DNA of 44,554 nt. It comes from an uncultured bacterium. Lineage in GTDB: Bacteria > UBP6 > UBA1177. The DNA lies in the NCBI GenBank assembly GCA_905235605.1, contig CAJOMF010000001.1, positions 70,967 through 115,520 on the forward strand. Direction: 5' to 3'. Every line of letters begins with the position of its first letter. Position 1 is the stretch's first letter. Shown piece by piece: positions 1 to 8,101 of this stretch. The notes beneath the pieces were generated by a model. The model was not told the DNA's origin. It did no database searches and was given only the letters and a program-made list of their open reading frames with translations. Position numbers and translations under genes: made by a program.

Positions 1-167
1 AAAACTTTTTTGACTTTTCCCTCTTTTCTTTTGTTGTTCATCTCTTTAAGACAGTCGTCGCAGTAATATTTCCGGTGTCCGTCCGCGACAAACGGAACAA
101 AATAATCCTTTTTACATTTATCACAGGTGATTTTTGTCAAAGTCTCTGTTGTTTTTTTGCTTTCCAT
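1..167 (-). CDS. Small zinc-ribbon protein (CxxC...CxxC), C-terminus outside window
   Basis: The minus strand from 167 reads MESKKTTETLTKITCDKCKK and continues with a second Cys pair in YYCDDCL. The two CxxC pairs lie about 20 residues apart, which is a typical four-Cys zinc ribbon, followed by a Lys-rich tail that runs off the window. The start is set by a strong GGAGGA ribosome site a few bases upstream (complement of 171-176). A TTGCCG-16-TATTAT promoter sits just upstream. Small proteins with this paired-Cys 'probable zinc-binding' domain are common in bacteria and have no defined role. I cannot name a function. Only about 55 residues are visible. Confidence 0.7.
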   Translation of the reverse strand, partial: MESKKTTETLTKITCDKCKKDYFVPFVADGHRKYYCDDCLKEMNNKRKEGKVKKV

Positions 168-193
168 TGATTCCTCCAATCAAAAAACAGAGA

Positions 194-221
194 ATAATAC
201 GACTTTTTGAAAAATCGGCAA
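194..221 (-). promoter_or_regulatory. Sigma-70-type promoter for the zinc-ribbon gene
   Basis: Read on the minus strand, TTGCCG (216-221) is followed by a 16-bp spacer and TATTAT (194-199). It points toward the minus-strand gene starting at 167. Both hexamers and the spacer match the promoter before the Hsp70 gene at 3417-3444. Confidence 0.6.
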
Positions 222-258
222 GGGAAAAATGCCTTGTCTGCAGCAAAATCGGCGAAGT

Positions 259-279
259 TTTCGCGAATAATTGCCAAAA
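259..279 (+). repeat. 21-bp direct repeat, copy 1 (upstream of the R-M gene)
   Basis: This 21-bp stretch, containing TTCGCGAATAATTGCC, recurs exactly at 3405-3425. It includes the TTGCCA -35 element. The sequence after both copies is also similar (an A-rich run, then TATTA and ATTCCG), so the shared segment is longer than the exact core. Confidence 0.8.
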
Positions 280-298
280 TCTGAAAAAATTTTATTAA
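271..298 (+). promoter_or_regulatory. Candidate promoter of the restriction-modification gene
   Basis: TTGCCA (271-276), a 16-bp A/T-rich spacer and TATTAA (293-298) lie about 80 bp before the start codon at 380. The layout is nearly identical to the promoter before the Hsp70 gene at 3417-3444. Confidence 0.5.
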
Positions 299-379
299 AT
301 AATATTCCGTCTAAAACTTGTTTTCAATTTTTCTATCAGATATAATCACGCGCTTTAATTTTGATTAACGGAGCAAAAT

Positions 380-3343
380 ATGGCAAAAGCGGTGATAAAT
401 CGTAAAAAAGCGGCAAAGGAATTTGCGGATTTCTGGAAAAATAAAGGGGATGAAAGGCAGGAAACTGCCCGTTTCTGGATCGGGCTTTTAGAAAAAGTTC
501 TCGGAATGGAAAATCCTGCGGAGCGCATCGAATTTGAAAAGAAAGTTCAGCTTAAACACACGAGTTTTATCGATGCATATATTCCGGAAACCAAGATTTT
601 GATCGAGCAGAAAAGCGTTGATGTTGATCTGAGAAAAGAGACTAAGCAGTCGGACGGTGCAACGCTCACGCCTTACCGTCAGGCGAAGCGTTATGCCGAC
701 GAAATGCCGAATTCGCTGCGTCCTAACTGGATTATTGTCTGCAACTTCCGTGAGTTTCTGATTTACGACATGGAAAGGCCGCACAATGAGCCGGTTCAGG
801 TTCTGCTTGAGGATCTGCCTGATAAATTCGAATGCCTGCAGTTTATGGTCGATTCCAAAAAGATTTCTGCTTCGCCGGAAGAACAGATTTCTCTGAAAGC
901 CGGCGAGCTTGTCGGTAAGCTCTACGATGCGCTTTTGAAGGAATACATCAATCCCGACGAAAGCAGTTTGCGGAGTCTCAACATTCTGTGCGTCCGTATC
1001 GTTTTCTGCCTTTATGCCGAAGATGCAGGGCTTTTCGAAACACGGACAGCTTTTGAAGACTACATAAAATCTTTTTCGCTTGAAAATCTGCGGCGCGGTC
1101 TCATGGATTTGTTCAAAATTATGAATACTAAACCCGAAAACCGCGACAAATATGACACGAAAATAAATTCGTTTCCTTACACAAACGGCGGCCTTTTTGC
1201 CGATGACACGATTGAAATCCCCAATTTTACCAAAGAAATCGTTGATGTTATCGTGAATCACTGTGCTCCTTTCGACTGGTCGGAAATATCGCCCACGATT
1301 TTCGGCGCCGTTTTTGAATCGACTTTGAATCCCGAAACGCGGCGCAAAGGCGGGATGCACTACACTTCGATTGAAAATATCCATAAAGTCATTGATCCGC
1401 TCTTTATGGATGATCTGAAAGCGGAATTTGCAAAAATAATCCGGAAAAATGCACGCGAGCCGCGTGCGCTCCGACAGAAATTAGAAGAATTCCGCGCTGA
1501 ATTGGCAAACTTGAAATTCCTCGACCCGGCATGCGGAAGCGGAAACTTTCTGACAGAGACCTATATTTCTCTGCGCCGTTTGGAAAATGAATGTCTGAAA
1601 GTTATTCACGGCTCGCAGATGCTTCTTTCGAGCAAGGATTTTTCACCGATAAAAGTCAAAATTTCGCAGTTTTACGGTATCGAAATCAACGATTTTGCGG
1701 TAACTGTCGCAAAAACGGCGCTTTGGATCGCAGAAAGTCAGATGATGAAAGAAACCGAAGAAATTGTTGAACAGAATCTAGATTTTCTTCCGCTTTCGAC
1801 AAGTGCGACGATTGTTGAAGGCAACGCACTCAGAATGGACTGGAGATATTTGCACGAAGAAGCGGAAATCCCGACAATAAAAGCGAAGAAAACAAATCTG
1901 ATATACCCGATGATGGTAAGAGAAAAAGAGGTCGAATACGGCGAAATAAATCTGATTACAAATGAGATAAATGTCGGAAAACCGCAGCACAAACAAGCGG
2001 AAAATCATTATGACTACATCATGGGGAATCCGCCGTTTGTCGGATATTCCCTGCAATCGGAAACACAGAAGAAAGATATTCTTTCTGTTTTTGTCGATGA
2101 AAAAGGAAAATCTTATAAAACTGCCGGTAAAATTGACTATGTGTCGGGATGGTATTTCAAGGCTGCAGAATTAATTCGCGGAACAAAAATCCGATGTGCC
2201 TTTGTTTCGACAAATTCAATTACGCAGGGTGAACAGGTCGCAAGTGTTTGGAAACCGATTTTTGAACGCTTCAAAATCCGTTTTGATTTTGCGTGGCGCA
2301 CTTTCCGATGGGATTCGGAATCGACTCAAAAAGCACGTGTACATTGTGTAATTATAGGATTTTCCTGTCAGGAAAACGCAAATCCGCATAAATCTCGTAT
2401 TTTCAACACAAATGAAACTGTTATCGAAGCTGCAAATATTAACGGCTATTTGATTGATGCCCCGAATATATTTGTTGAAAGCCGCGAAAAATCATTTTGT
2501 GATGTGCCGCAGATGGTTTACGGAAACAAACCTACCGACGGAGGTTTTTTATTTCTTTCAGAGGAAGAAAAAGTTAAATTCGAAAATAAGGAACCCGCTT
2601 CATCAAAATTCATCAAACAAATCCTCGGATCTGAGGAATTCATCAACAACAAGAAACGCTATTGCTTGTGGCTTGCAGGAGCAAATCCCGGTGAAATAAA
2701 AAGACTCATGTGTATCATGAAACGCATTGAGAGTGTGCGGAAATTTCGTCTTGCGAGTTCAAAGGAAGCAACTCGAAAAAGTGCGGAACTTCCTGCGTTG
2801 TTTCAAGAAATCAGACAACCTGAAAGTGGAAATTATCTGCTTGTTCCCCGGGTTTCATCAGAACGCCGCCGTTATATTCCGATCGGTTTTATAAATCACG
2901 ATGTTATTGTAAATGATTCTGTCCAAATTATTCCGAACGCAACACTTTACCACTTCGGTGTTTTGACAAGTTCTGTCCATATGGCTTGGATGCGGACTGT
3001 CTGCGGAAGATTAAAAAGCGATTACCGCTATTCAAAAGACATCGTTTACAACAACTTTCCATGGCCTGATGTTTTGCCTGACAGTAGAAAAATGCACGCG
3101 AGCCGCGTGCGCTCCGACATAGAGCAGACCGCTCAGGCAATCCTTGATGCCCGCGCATTATTTCCTGACGCCTCTCTTGCCGATCTGTACGACGAGACAT
3201 TGATGCCGCCGGAACTCCGCAAGGCTCACAAAGAAAATGACAAAGCCGTTATGGCTGCATACGGTTTCAATCAGAAAATGAGCGAGTCTGAGATAGTAGC
3301 CGAACTTTTCAAGATGTATGAAAAGCTGACAGAAAAGAAATGA
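380..3343 (+). CDS. MmeI/YeeA-type single-chain restriction-modification enzyme (Type IIL-like)
   Basis: This 987-residue protein fuses endonuclease, N6-adenine methyltransferase and target-recognition regions, as in the MmeI family (usually about 900-950 residues). The N-terminal nuclease site is visible as D65...E76-Q-K78. Methyltransferase motif I, LDPACGSGNFL, lies near residue 380 and the catalytic NPPF near residue 550. The end (NNFPWP, LADLYDETLMPPELRKAH) matches the family C-terminus. Enzymes of this type methylate one strand and cut at a fixed distance using one specificity domain, so no partner gene is expected and none is seen. GGAG at 370-373 supports the start. The gene carries two copies of a 33-bp palindromic repeat read in different frames, and a repeated promoter segment brackets it. 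It probably arrived by horizontal transfer. Confidence 0.9.
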   Translation: MAKAVINRKKAAKEFADFWKNKGDERQETARFWIGLLEKVLGMENPAERIEFEKKVQLKHTSFIDAYIPETKILIEQKSVDVDLRKETKQSDGATLTPYRQAKRYADEMPNSLRPNWIIVCNFREFLIYDMERPHNEPVQVLLEDLPDKFECLQFMVDSKKISASPEEQISLKAGELVGKLYDALLKEYINPDESSLRSLNILCVRIVFCLYAEDAGLFETRTAFEDYIKSFSLENLRRGLMDLFKIMNTKPENRDKYDTKINSFPYTNGGLFADDTIEIPNFTKEIVDVIVNHCAPFDWSEISPTIFGAVFESTLNPETRRKGGMHYTSIENIHKVIDPLFMDDLKAEFAKIIRKNAREPRALRQKLEEFRAELANLKFLDPACGSGNFLTETYISLRRLENECLKVIHGSQMLLSSKDFSPIKVKISQFYGIEINDFAVTVAKTALWIAESQMMKETEEIVEQNLDFLPLSTSATIVEGNALRMDWRYLHEEAEIPTIKAKKTNLIYPMMVREKEVEYGEINLITNEINVGKPQHKQAENHYDYIMGNPPFVGYSLQSETQKKDILSVFVDEKGKSYKTAGKIDYVSGWYFKAAELIRGTKIRCAFVSTNSITQGEQVASVWKPIFERFKIRFDFAWRTFRWDSESTQKARVHCVIIGFSCQENANPHKSRIFNTNETVIEAANINGYLIDAPNIFVESREKSFCDVPQMVYGNKPTDGGFLFLSEEEKVKFENKEPASSKFIKQILGSEEFINNKKRYCLWLAGANPGEIKRLMCIMKRIESVRKFRLASSKEATRKSAELPALFQEIRQPESGNYLLVPRVSSERRRYIPIGFINHDVIVNDSVQIIPNATLYHFGVLTSSVHMAWMRTVCGRLKSDYRYSKDIVYNNFPWPDVLPDSRKMHASRVRSDIEQTAQAILDARALFPDASLADLYDETLMPPELRKAHKENDKAVMAAYGFNQKMSESEIVAELFKMYEKLTEKK
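1444..1476 (+). repeat. 33-bp palindromic repeat inside the R-M gene, copy 1
   Basis: It is identical to 3087-3119. The core is a perfect 7-bp inverted repeat, GCACGCG-AGC-CGCGTGC, followed by GCTCCGACA. It encodes about residues 355-366 (KNAREPRALRQ), just ahead of methyltransferase motif I. It looks GC-rich against its surroundings. Confidence 0.85.
3087..3119 (+). repeat. 33-bp palindromic repeat inside the R-M gene, copy 2
   Basis: This is an exact second copy of 1444-1476, but it is read in a different frame (KMHASRVRSDI, about residues 903-913). It sits between the NFPWP motif and the AQAILDAR helix near the C-terminus. Confidence 0.85.
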
Positions 3344-3404
3344 GTTGCCTAGCGGACATTTTAACTTTGCACAGACCGGACATTACTGCTTTGCGCTGAC
3401 AAAA

Positions 3405-3425
3405 TTTCGCGAATAATTGCCAAAA
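3405..3425 (+). repeat. 21-bp direct repeat, copy 2 (downstream of the R-M gene)
   Basis: This is an exact copy of 259-279, 62 bp after the R-M stop codon. It contributes the -35 of the Hsp70 promoter. The two copies bracket the whole R-M gene. Confidence 0.8.
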
Positions 3426-3444
3426 CACGAAAAAAATGTATTAT
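3417..3444 (+). promoter_or_regulatory. Sigma-70-type promoter of the Hsp70-J protein-uppS operon
   Basis: TTGCCA (3417-3422), a 16-bp spacer and TATTAT (3439-3444) stand about 54 bp before the ATG at 3498. This is the best-looking promoter on the plus strand of the window. Confidence 0.65.
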
Positions 3445-3497
3445 TCCGCTCCCTTTATTATAGGGGTGTTTGTTGGTTTTTTGTTGGCGGAGATGAA

Positions 3498-5033
3498 ATG
3501 TCGAAATATGTTCTCGGAATAGATCTCGGAACTTCAACGACTACGGTTGCTGTAGTTCAGGACGGTCTTTCCACTGTTATTCCCATTCCGGGAGAGGAAG
3601 AAGACAAAATAATGCCTTCGGTCGTTTCTTTCGTTAATGAAGGCAGAAATATCATAGTCGGAAAGAAGGCTAAGGATATGCGGCACTTGAACCCTGTAAA
3701 CACTATCTACAGCATCAAAAGGATCATCGGCCGCAAGTTCAGCCATCCCGAAACTGTGAAATATGCCAGAAAGTTTCCCTACAAGGTAGTCGGCGGCAAA
3801 AACGACTCGGTCGAGATCGAGATATACGGCAAGCGCATTACACCGCAGATGATTTCTTCTTTAGTTCTGAAAAAGGCAAAAAAAGCGGCTGCAGAATATC
3901 TTGGTGAAGAAGTCGTCGATGCGGTAATCACCGTTCCGGCGAACTACAACGAAGCTCAGAGGCGTGCGACTCAGGAAGCTGGTCAGCTTGCAGGACTCAA
4001 TGTTCTCCGCATAATCAACGAGCCGACGGCGGCTGCGCTTGCCTACGGTTTCGGCAGCAACAGGGATGAGAAGATCGCAGTTTTCGATTTCGGCGGCGGA
4101 ACTTTCGATATCACCGTTCTTGAAGTCAAGGACAACGTTTTCGAAGTCCTTTCGACTGCCGGCAACAGCTTTCTGGGCGGCGACGACATCGATGCCGCGA
4201 TCGTTCAGTTCATGATGTACGACATCGAAGTCAATTACGGCGTCAAGGTCTCGATGAACAGCGAAATGATGACAGTTTTCCTTGCCGAAGCGGAGCGCAT
4301 AAAAATTGCTCTTTCGACTCAGGATAAGATCAAAGTCCTTATCCGCAGCATGATCCCGCTCGGAGAAGAGCGGTTTGCCGACTACGAAAGGATCATCGAC
4401 AGAGAGCTTTTCAACCAGATCATCGACCCGATAGTTTCGCAGGCTTTCGACATCTGCCGCGATGCGATGGAAAGCGCTCATCTCGATGTTTCGGCACTTG
4501 ACGCCGTAATTCTTGTCGGCGGTTCGTCGAAGATCCCGCGTGTTCAGGAGCGCGTTTCCGAATTTTTCCAGCAGCAGCCTTACTTCGGCATTGAATCTGT
4601 CCTCGTCATCTCGATGGGAGCGAGCATCATGGGCAATTCGCTCATCAGCGACTACAGCGATCAGGCGCCGGTTCTGCTTGACGTTGTTCCGCTTTCGATC
4701 GGGGTGGGGAGCGTAGGTGACTACATCGAAATTTTAGTTGAAAAAAACGAGCCGCTTCCACTTGAACGAACCAATATTTTTACGAATGCGGCAGATAATG
4801 TCGATTCGGTAAAAATCGAGATTTATCAGGGCAACGCCAAAAGCAAGCGGGAATCGCACCTGATGGGAGAACTCACGCTTTCGGAAATGAGAAAGGCGAA
4901 AAGGGGAGAGCTCAAGATCGAAGTCAAATTCGAGATCGATACTAACGGTGTGCTGAATGTCAGCGCGGTCGATCTCGATACCGGAAGAATGCAGAAAATT
5001 TCATTGAATATTCTTGGTTTGGAGCAACGCTGA
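3498..5033 (+). CDS. Hsp70-family chaperone lacking the C-terminal lid
   Basis: This DnaK-like ATPase opens with [19 protein letters not shown] (phosphate-1 loop). [26 protein letters not shown] (phosphate 2) and [14 protein letters not shown] (adenosine site) follow, and then a short substrate-binding beta domain ending [18 protein letters not shown]. At 511 residues it stops about 100-130 residues before the end of canonical DnaK (about 610-640), so the helical lid and the EEVD-like tail are absent. An in-frame upstream extension to 3417 has no ribosome site and would overlap the promoter. GGAG at 3489-3492 supports ATG 3498. It overlaps the next gene, a J-domain protein, by one base (TGATG), which suggests a dedicated chaperone pair. 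It is unlikely to be the main DnaK, and I leave the symbol blank. Confidence 0.88.
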   Translation: MSKYVLGIDLGTSTTTVAVVQDGLSTVIPIPGEEEDKIMPSVVSFVNEGRNIIVGKKAKDMRHLNPVNTIYSIKRIIGRKFSHPETVKYARKFPYKVVGGKNDSVEIEIYGKRITPQMISSLVLKKAKKAAAEYLGEEVVDAVITVPANYNEAQRRATQEAGQLAGLNVLRIINEPTAAALAYGFGSNRDEKIAVFDFGGGTFDITVLEVKDNVFEVLSTAGNSFLGGDDIDAAIVQFMMYDIEVNYGVKVSMNSEMMTVFLAEAERIKIALSTQDKIKVLIRSMIPLGEERFADYERIIDRELFNQIIDPIVSQAFDICRDAMESAHLDVSALDAVILVGGSSKIPRVQERVSEFFQQQPYFGIESVLVISMGASIMGNSLISDYSDQAPVLLDVVPLSIGVGSVGDYIEILVEKNEPLPLERTNIFTNAADNVDSVKIEIYQGNAKSKRESHLMGELTLSEMRKAKRGELKIEVKFEIDTNGVLNVSAVDLDTGRMQKISLNILGLEQR

Positions 5034-5929
5034 TGAGAAAGAAAATCGCGATCCTTATGAAAGATGAAAAATATTTGAAGTCACTGGAAAAATTTTTAAC
5101 TTCCAAAATAGATGACTGCGAATGCTTCATCACGCAGGATGTGAAGGAGCTGCTTACCGAAAATCTGGAGAGCTACAACACGCTCATCGTTTCTTCGGTT
5201 TTGTCGGACGGGATCTGGCTGAAGGCTCTTCCTATTATCAGAAAAGCTAGAAGTTTTATTCTTTTAGCCGTTTCTGAAGGTCCGGAACTCAACGCAGACA
5301 TCGCGGCAAAGTACGGTGCTGCGGCATTTTTCAAGCTCCCTCTCAACAGCGGGCAGTTTCTGGCAGAAGTTACGGAAATTGTGGAAAATTCTGTCAACCC
5401 GGTAAAAATTCCTTCAGCTGTGTCGGTCGATATGCTTGAAGAGATCTCTTATTTCTCTGAAAATATGGACAGTTATGACTACTACAAGTTTTTCGGTCTG
5501 CCGCAGAATGCATCGTTGGCAGATATCAAGAAAAAATATATCGCGATGGCGAGAAAATATCACCCCGACAAGTTCAGGAATATTCCTGCCGACATAAGGG
5601 AAAAGGCTTACGACATAACGAAGCGCGCGAACGAAGCGTATTCAGTTCTGATGAATCCTTCGAGAAAGGTGATTTACGACAAAATGCTAAAGGAAAATCC
5701 CGATGCGAAACGCTTTGATTTCAGGATAAAAGTGGCATACAACGAAACGCCGGAAGATACCATCCAGAACAATCAGGCGCGCCGTTTTGCGATCCTTGCG
5801 ACAAAAGCTATAGAAATCGGTGATTACAAGTCGGCTCTCACGCAGCTCAAAATGGCGGCTTCCATGGAAAAGAACAACTCCTATATTGACCGTCTGATCG
5901 AAGAAGTTACTCAAAAACTCTCAAAATAA
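5033..5929 (+). CDS. J-domain co-chaperone with an N-terminal receiver-like domain
   Basis: The 298-residue protein has three parts. Residues 1-120 have the alternating beta/alpha pattern of a response-regulator receiver (KKIAILMKDEKYLKSLEKFL; LIVSSVLSDG; AAAFFKLPLNSGQFL). The position after the third strand, where the phospho-accepting Asp would be, reads LIVSS, so it is probably a pseudo-receiver. Residues 145-215 are a J domain (DYYKFFGLPQNASLADIKKK) with the catalytic HPD at 177-179. The C-terminus (about 235-298) looks helical and TPR-like. J proteins stimulate Hsp70 ATPase, and the partner here is the gene it overlaps. It lacks the Gly/Phe and zinc-finger regions of DnaJ. The receiver may localise or regulate the pair. 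Confidence 0.85.
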   Translation: MRKKIAILMKDEKYLKSLEKFLTSKIDDCECFITQDVKELLTENLESYNTLIVSSVLSDGIWLKALPIIRKARSFILLAVSEGPELNADIAAKYGAAAFFKLPLNSGQFLAEVTEIVENSVNPVKIPSAVSVDMLEEISYFSENMDSYDYYKFFGLPQNASLADIKKKYIAMARKYHPDKFRNIPADIREKAYDITKRANEAYSVLMNPSRKVIYDKMLKENPDAKRFDFRIKVAYNETPEDTIQNNQARRFAILATKAIEIGDYKSALTQLKMAASMEKNNSYIDRLIEEVTQKLSK

Positions 5930-5937
5930 GGTTTAAT

Positions 5938-6693
5938 ATGAACGAATACTGTATCAAATACGGGTTGAACGAAGATCGCCTCCCTCAGCATGTAGCAATA
6001 ATCATGGACGGCAACGGTCGCTGGGCGAAAAAACGGCTCTGGAACAGGTTGGTAGGTCACAGAGCCGGAGCCGACGCAGTTGACGCTGTAACGACTTTGT
6101 GCCGTGAGATCGGAGTGAAATATCTCACGCTTTATGCCTTTTCGACCGAAAACTGGAAGCGTCCAGAAGCGGAAGTAACAGGTCTTATGGAGCTTTTTAA
6201 AGAGTTTCTTGTTTCCAAAAAAAATCTGCTCATCGAGAAAAACATACGTCTCAACATAATCGGAAGCAGGGACAGATTTTTGCCGGAACTGCTCAAGCTT
6301 ATGAATGAAACAATTGCCGAAACTGAAAAATATGATCCTGAAATGACCCTTACGCTTGCTTTAAGTTACGGTTCGCGCCAGGAAATAGTTTCGGCAGTGA
6401 AAAAAATTGCGGAAAAAATTGCGATCCACGAAATAACTCCGGAAAATATTGATGAAAAAATGATTTCTGAAAATCTTTACACTTTTGATATTCCTGATCC
6501 CGACCTCGTGATCAGAACAAGCGGCGAATACAGGATTTCAAACTATCTTCTGTGGCAGATCGCATATTCCGAATTTTATTTTACCGACACTTTGTGGCCT
6601 GATTTCAATAGAGAAGAGCTGATCAGAGCTCTCAAAGACTACGCCGGCAGGGAGCGCCGCTTCGGAAAGACCGGCGACCAGGTGAAAGGGTAG
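5938..6693 (+). CDS. uppS: Undecaprenyl diphosphate synthase (isoprenyl transferase)
   Basis: This cytosolic cis-prenyltransferase extends farnesyl diphosphate with isopentenyl diphosphates to the C55 carrier used for peptidoglycan. The protein has 251 residues, normal for the family. The N-terminal HVAIIMDGNGRWAKKR holds the catalytic Asp and the diphosphate-binding segment. GHRAGADAV, LTLYAFSTENWKRP and, near the end, DLVIRTSGEYRISNYLLWQ and FYFTDTLWPDF are the conserved family blocks. It begins 8 bp after the J-protein gene and closes that operon. The cds gene that often follows uppS is absent; an intergenic region and an unrelated operon come next. Confidence 0.96.
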   Translation: MNEYCIKYGLNEDRLPQHVAIIMDGNGRWAKKRLWNRLVGHRAGADAVDAVTTLCREIGVKYLTLYAFSTENWKRPEAEVTGLMELFKEFLVSKKNLLIEKNIRLNIIGSRDRFLPELLKLMNETIAETEKYDPEMTLTLALSYGSRQEIVSAVKKIAEKIAIHEITPENIDEKMISENLYTFDIPDPDLVIRTSGEYRISNYLLWQIAYSEFYFTDTLWPDFNREELIRALKDYAGRERRFGKTGDQVKG

Positions 6694-6841
6694 GGAGTTA
6701 TCTGACAGACTTTTTTCTGAGATTTTCTATTTGAATATCCGGGATTGCTTTGTAAAAACGGATGCAAAAATTACGAACAGCTATTCAGACAAGGTGTTTC
6801 TCTAAAAATTTTGATAGGTTTTGTGTTAACAAAAAAATTAT

Positions 6842-6869
6842 TTGCTTTATTGTTTAGTTGTGCTATCAC
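6842..6869 (+). promoter_or_regulatory. Promoter of the CFI-box/vWA operon
   Basis: TTGCTT (6842-6847), a 16-bp spacer and TATCAC (6864-6869) preceded by TGC form an extended -10 promoter about 90 bp before the start at 6957. The rest of the 263-bp gap after uppS shows no gene and no clear terminator. Confidence 0.5.
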
Positions 6870-6956
6870 CATTTAATCTGTTCTTTTTATTTTTATAAGT
6901 ATGTTTCGGGAAGTCCCGTTTCAGGATATTTCTTAACTTTTTAGAAGGAGAAAATC

Positions 6957-7517
6957 ATGGCTGAAAGAAGAAGCACTTATGTCTTTTCATCGGAAGGATG
7001 CTATGATGAAGCAAAAGATCATCTCTATCGGGAAATGTATTCGGATTACAACAACTCAGATTGTCTTTATTTCTACGGGCAATGGGGATCTGACTGCTGG
7101 AGAATCGATATCTACAGCGACTGTTCAGATGCACCGAAAGCGGCTGACATAATGAGAGAACATGGTGGTAAGTATTACAAGGAAGAAAGCGGCGGTTGTT
7201 TTGTTACAACAGCTGTCTGCGGCACTTTTGGCAAGCCTGATGATTGCGATGAACTGACTGTATTCAGAAAATTCAGAGACACATTCATGTCAGAAAATGA
7301 AGAAATGAAAGGAGAAGTTGCAAGGTATTACGACATAGCTCCGAGAATTTGTGAGGCTATAGAAAAAAGAGGAAAAGAATATTCAAAAAATACCTATTCT
7401 TGGATTTGGGACACATTTTTATCTAAAGCTTATGATGCTTTGAACAACCACGAGTTTGAAAAGGCGCATGAGATATACAAAGATATGGTTTTGAAATTGG
7501 AAAAAATTTATCTGTAA
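6957..7517 (+). CDS. CFI-box-CTERM domain protein
   Basis: The 186-residue protein has no signal peptide or membrane segment. Its central part, GGCFVTTAVCGTFGKPDDCD followed by ELTVFRKFRDTFM and YDIAPRICEAI, matches the pattern of the CFI-box C-terminal domain (C-F-x-T-T-A-x-x-G ... L..FRd.f). That domain occurs at the ends of many bacterial proteins and has no firm function. The first 70 residues are acidic and aromatic (YFYGQWGSDCWRIDIYSDC) and I do not recognise them. The last 45 look helical, perhaps TPR-like. AAGGAG upstream supports the start. It heads the operon that continues into the TerY-type vWA gene, so a role with that signalling module is an inference from position. Confidence 0.65.
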   Translation: MAERRSTYVFSSEGCYDEAKDHLYREMYSDYNNSDCLYFYGQWGSDCWRIDIYSDCSDAPKAADIMREHGGKYYKEESGGCFVTTAVCGTFGKPDDCDELTVFRKFRDTFMSENEEMKGEVARYYDIAPRICEAIEKRGKEYSKNTYSWIWDTFLSKAYDALNNHEFEKAHEIYKDMVLKLEKIYL

Positions 7518-7534
7518 GTTTCAGGAATAAGGCA

Positions 7535-7807
7535 ATGACTTACTTGGAAGAATTGCAGGAACAAAGGAAAAACGCATTAATTGTGGTTTGCACCTTTGGT
7601 TTAACAGCTTTGTTAATGGAAAGGTTCAGGCCTGTTTGGTTGACCAACCTTTTTGAAGGCACATCATTTATGGAAAACGAAGGTTTGGCTTTTGTTTTAA
7701 AGATGCTTTCTTTCTGTTTTCTTGGTGTATTATTGGTGAGTGTTTTCTGGATAATCAACGTGTTCAAACTGATTTATTACTCAATTTTGATAGCGAGGCA
7801 GCCGTAA
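7535..7807 (+). CDS. Small two-helix membrane protein, unknown
   Basis: The 90-residue protein has two hydrophobic segments, about residues 14-30 (LIVVCTFGLTALLM) and 55-83 (VLKMLSFCFLGVLLVSVFWI...). A short polar N-terminus and a central loop rich in Asn and Glu complete it. I recognise no family. It starts 17 bp after the CFI-box gene and overlaps the next gene by one base (TAATG), so it is translated as part of the same operon. It could anchor a partner of the vWA/kinase module, which is inference only. Confidence 0.6.
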   Translation: MTYLEELQEQRKNALIVVCTFGLTALLMERFRPVWLTNLFEGTSFMENEGLAFVLKMLSFCFLGVLLVSVFWIINVFKLIYYSILIARQP

Positions 7808-8079
7808 TGCCGACATATATAGCCAGCCGCTGGTCTTCCAATGACAATATCGCGTTTCCGGACAGACTGGAAATCGATGCAATAAATGTCACATATTATA
7901 AAGGTGCTGTTATAGGTCACACTTCAGTAGTTATTGCCAGATCGAACATTGCAAGTGTTCATCTGAGAACAGGTTTCTTTTTTGCCGATGTGATAATCGA
8001 AACTACAGGCGGAAAGGAAATCGAAGCTGTAGGATTTAAAAAGAGTGATGCAAGGGCGATTCTCGCCTTGTTGAGTTAA
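7807..8079 (+). CDS. Small beta-rich protein, possibly PH-like
   Basis: The 90-residue soluble protein alternates short strands (RLEIDAINVTYYKG; TSVVIARSNIASVHLRTGFFFADVIIETTGG) and ends in one helix (KKSDARAILALLS). That order resembles bacterial PH-like domains, in which a beta barrel is capped by a C-terminal helix. The sequence match is too weak to name a family. It is coupled by a one-base overlap to the small membrane protein before it and lies 22 bp before the vWA gene. It could bind a membrane or a protein partner within this operon. Confidence 0.55.
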   Translation: MPTYIASRWSSNDNIAFPDRLEIDAINVTYYKGAVIGHTSVVIARSNIASVHLRTGFFFADVIIETTGGKEIEAVGFKKSDARAILALLS

Positions 8080-8101
8080 ATTAATATTTTGGGAGGGAAA
8101 C

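Noticed and set aside
6694-6956. Small RNA or riboswitch in the gap after uppS
   Set aside because: The gap is AT-rich with one promoter. No stable multi-stem fold or known riboswitch core was recognised by eye.
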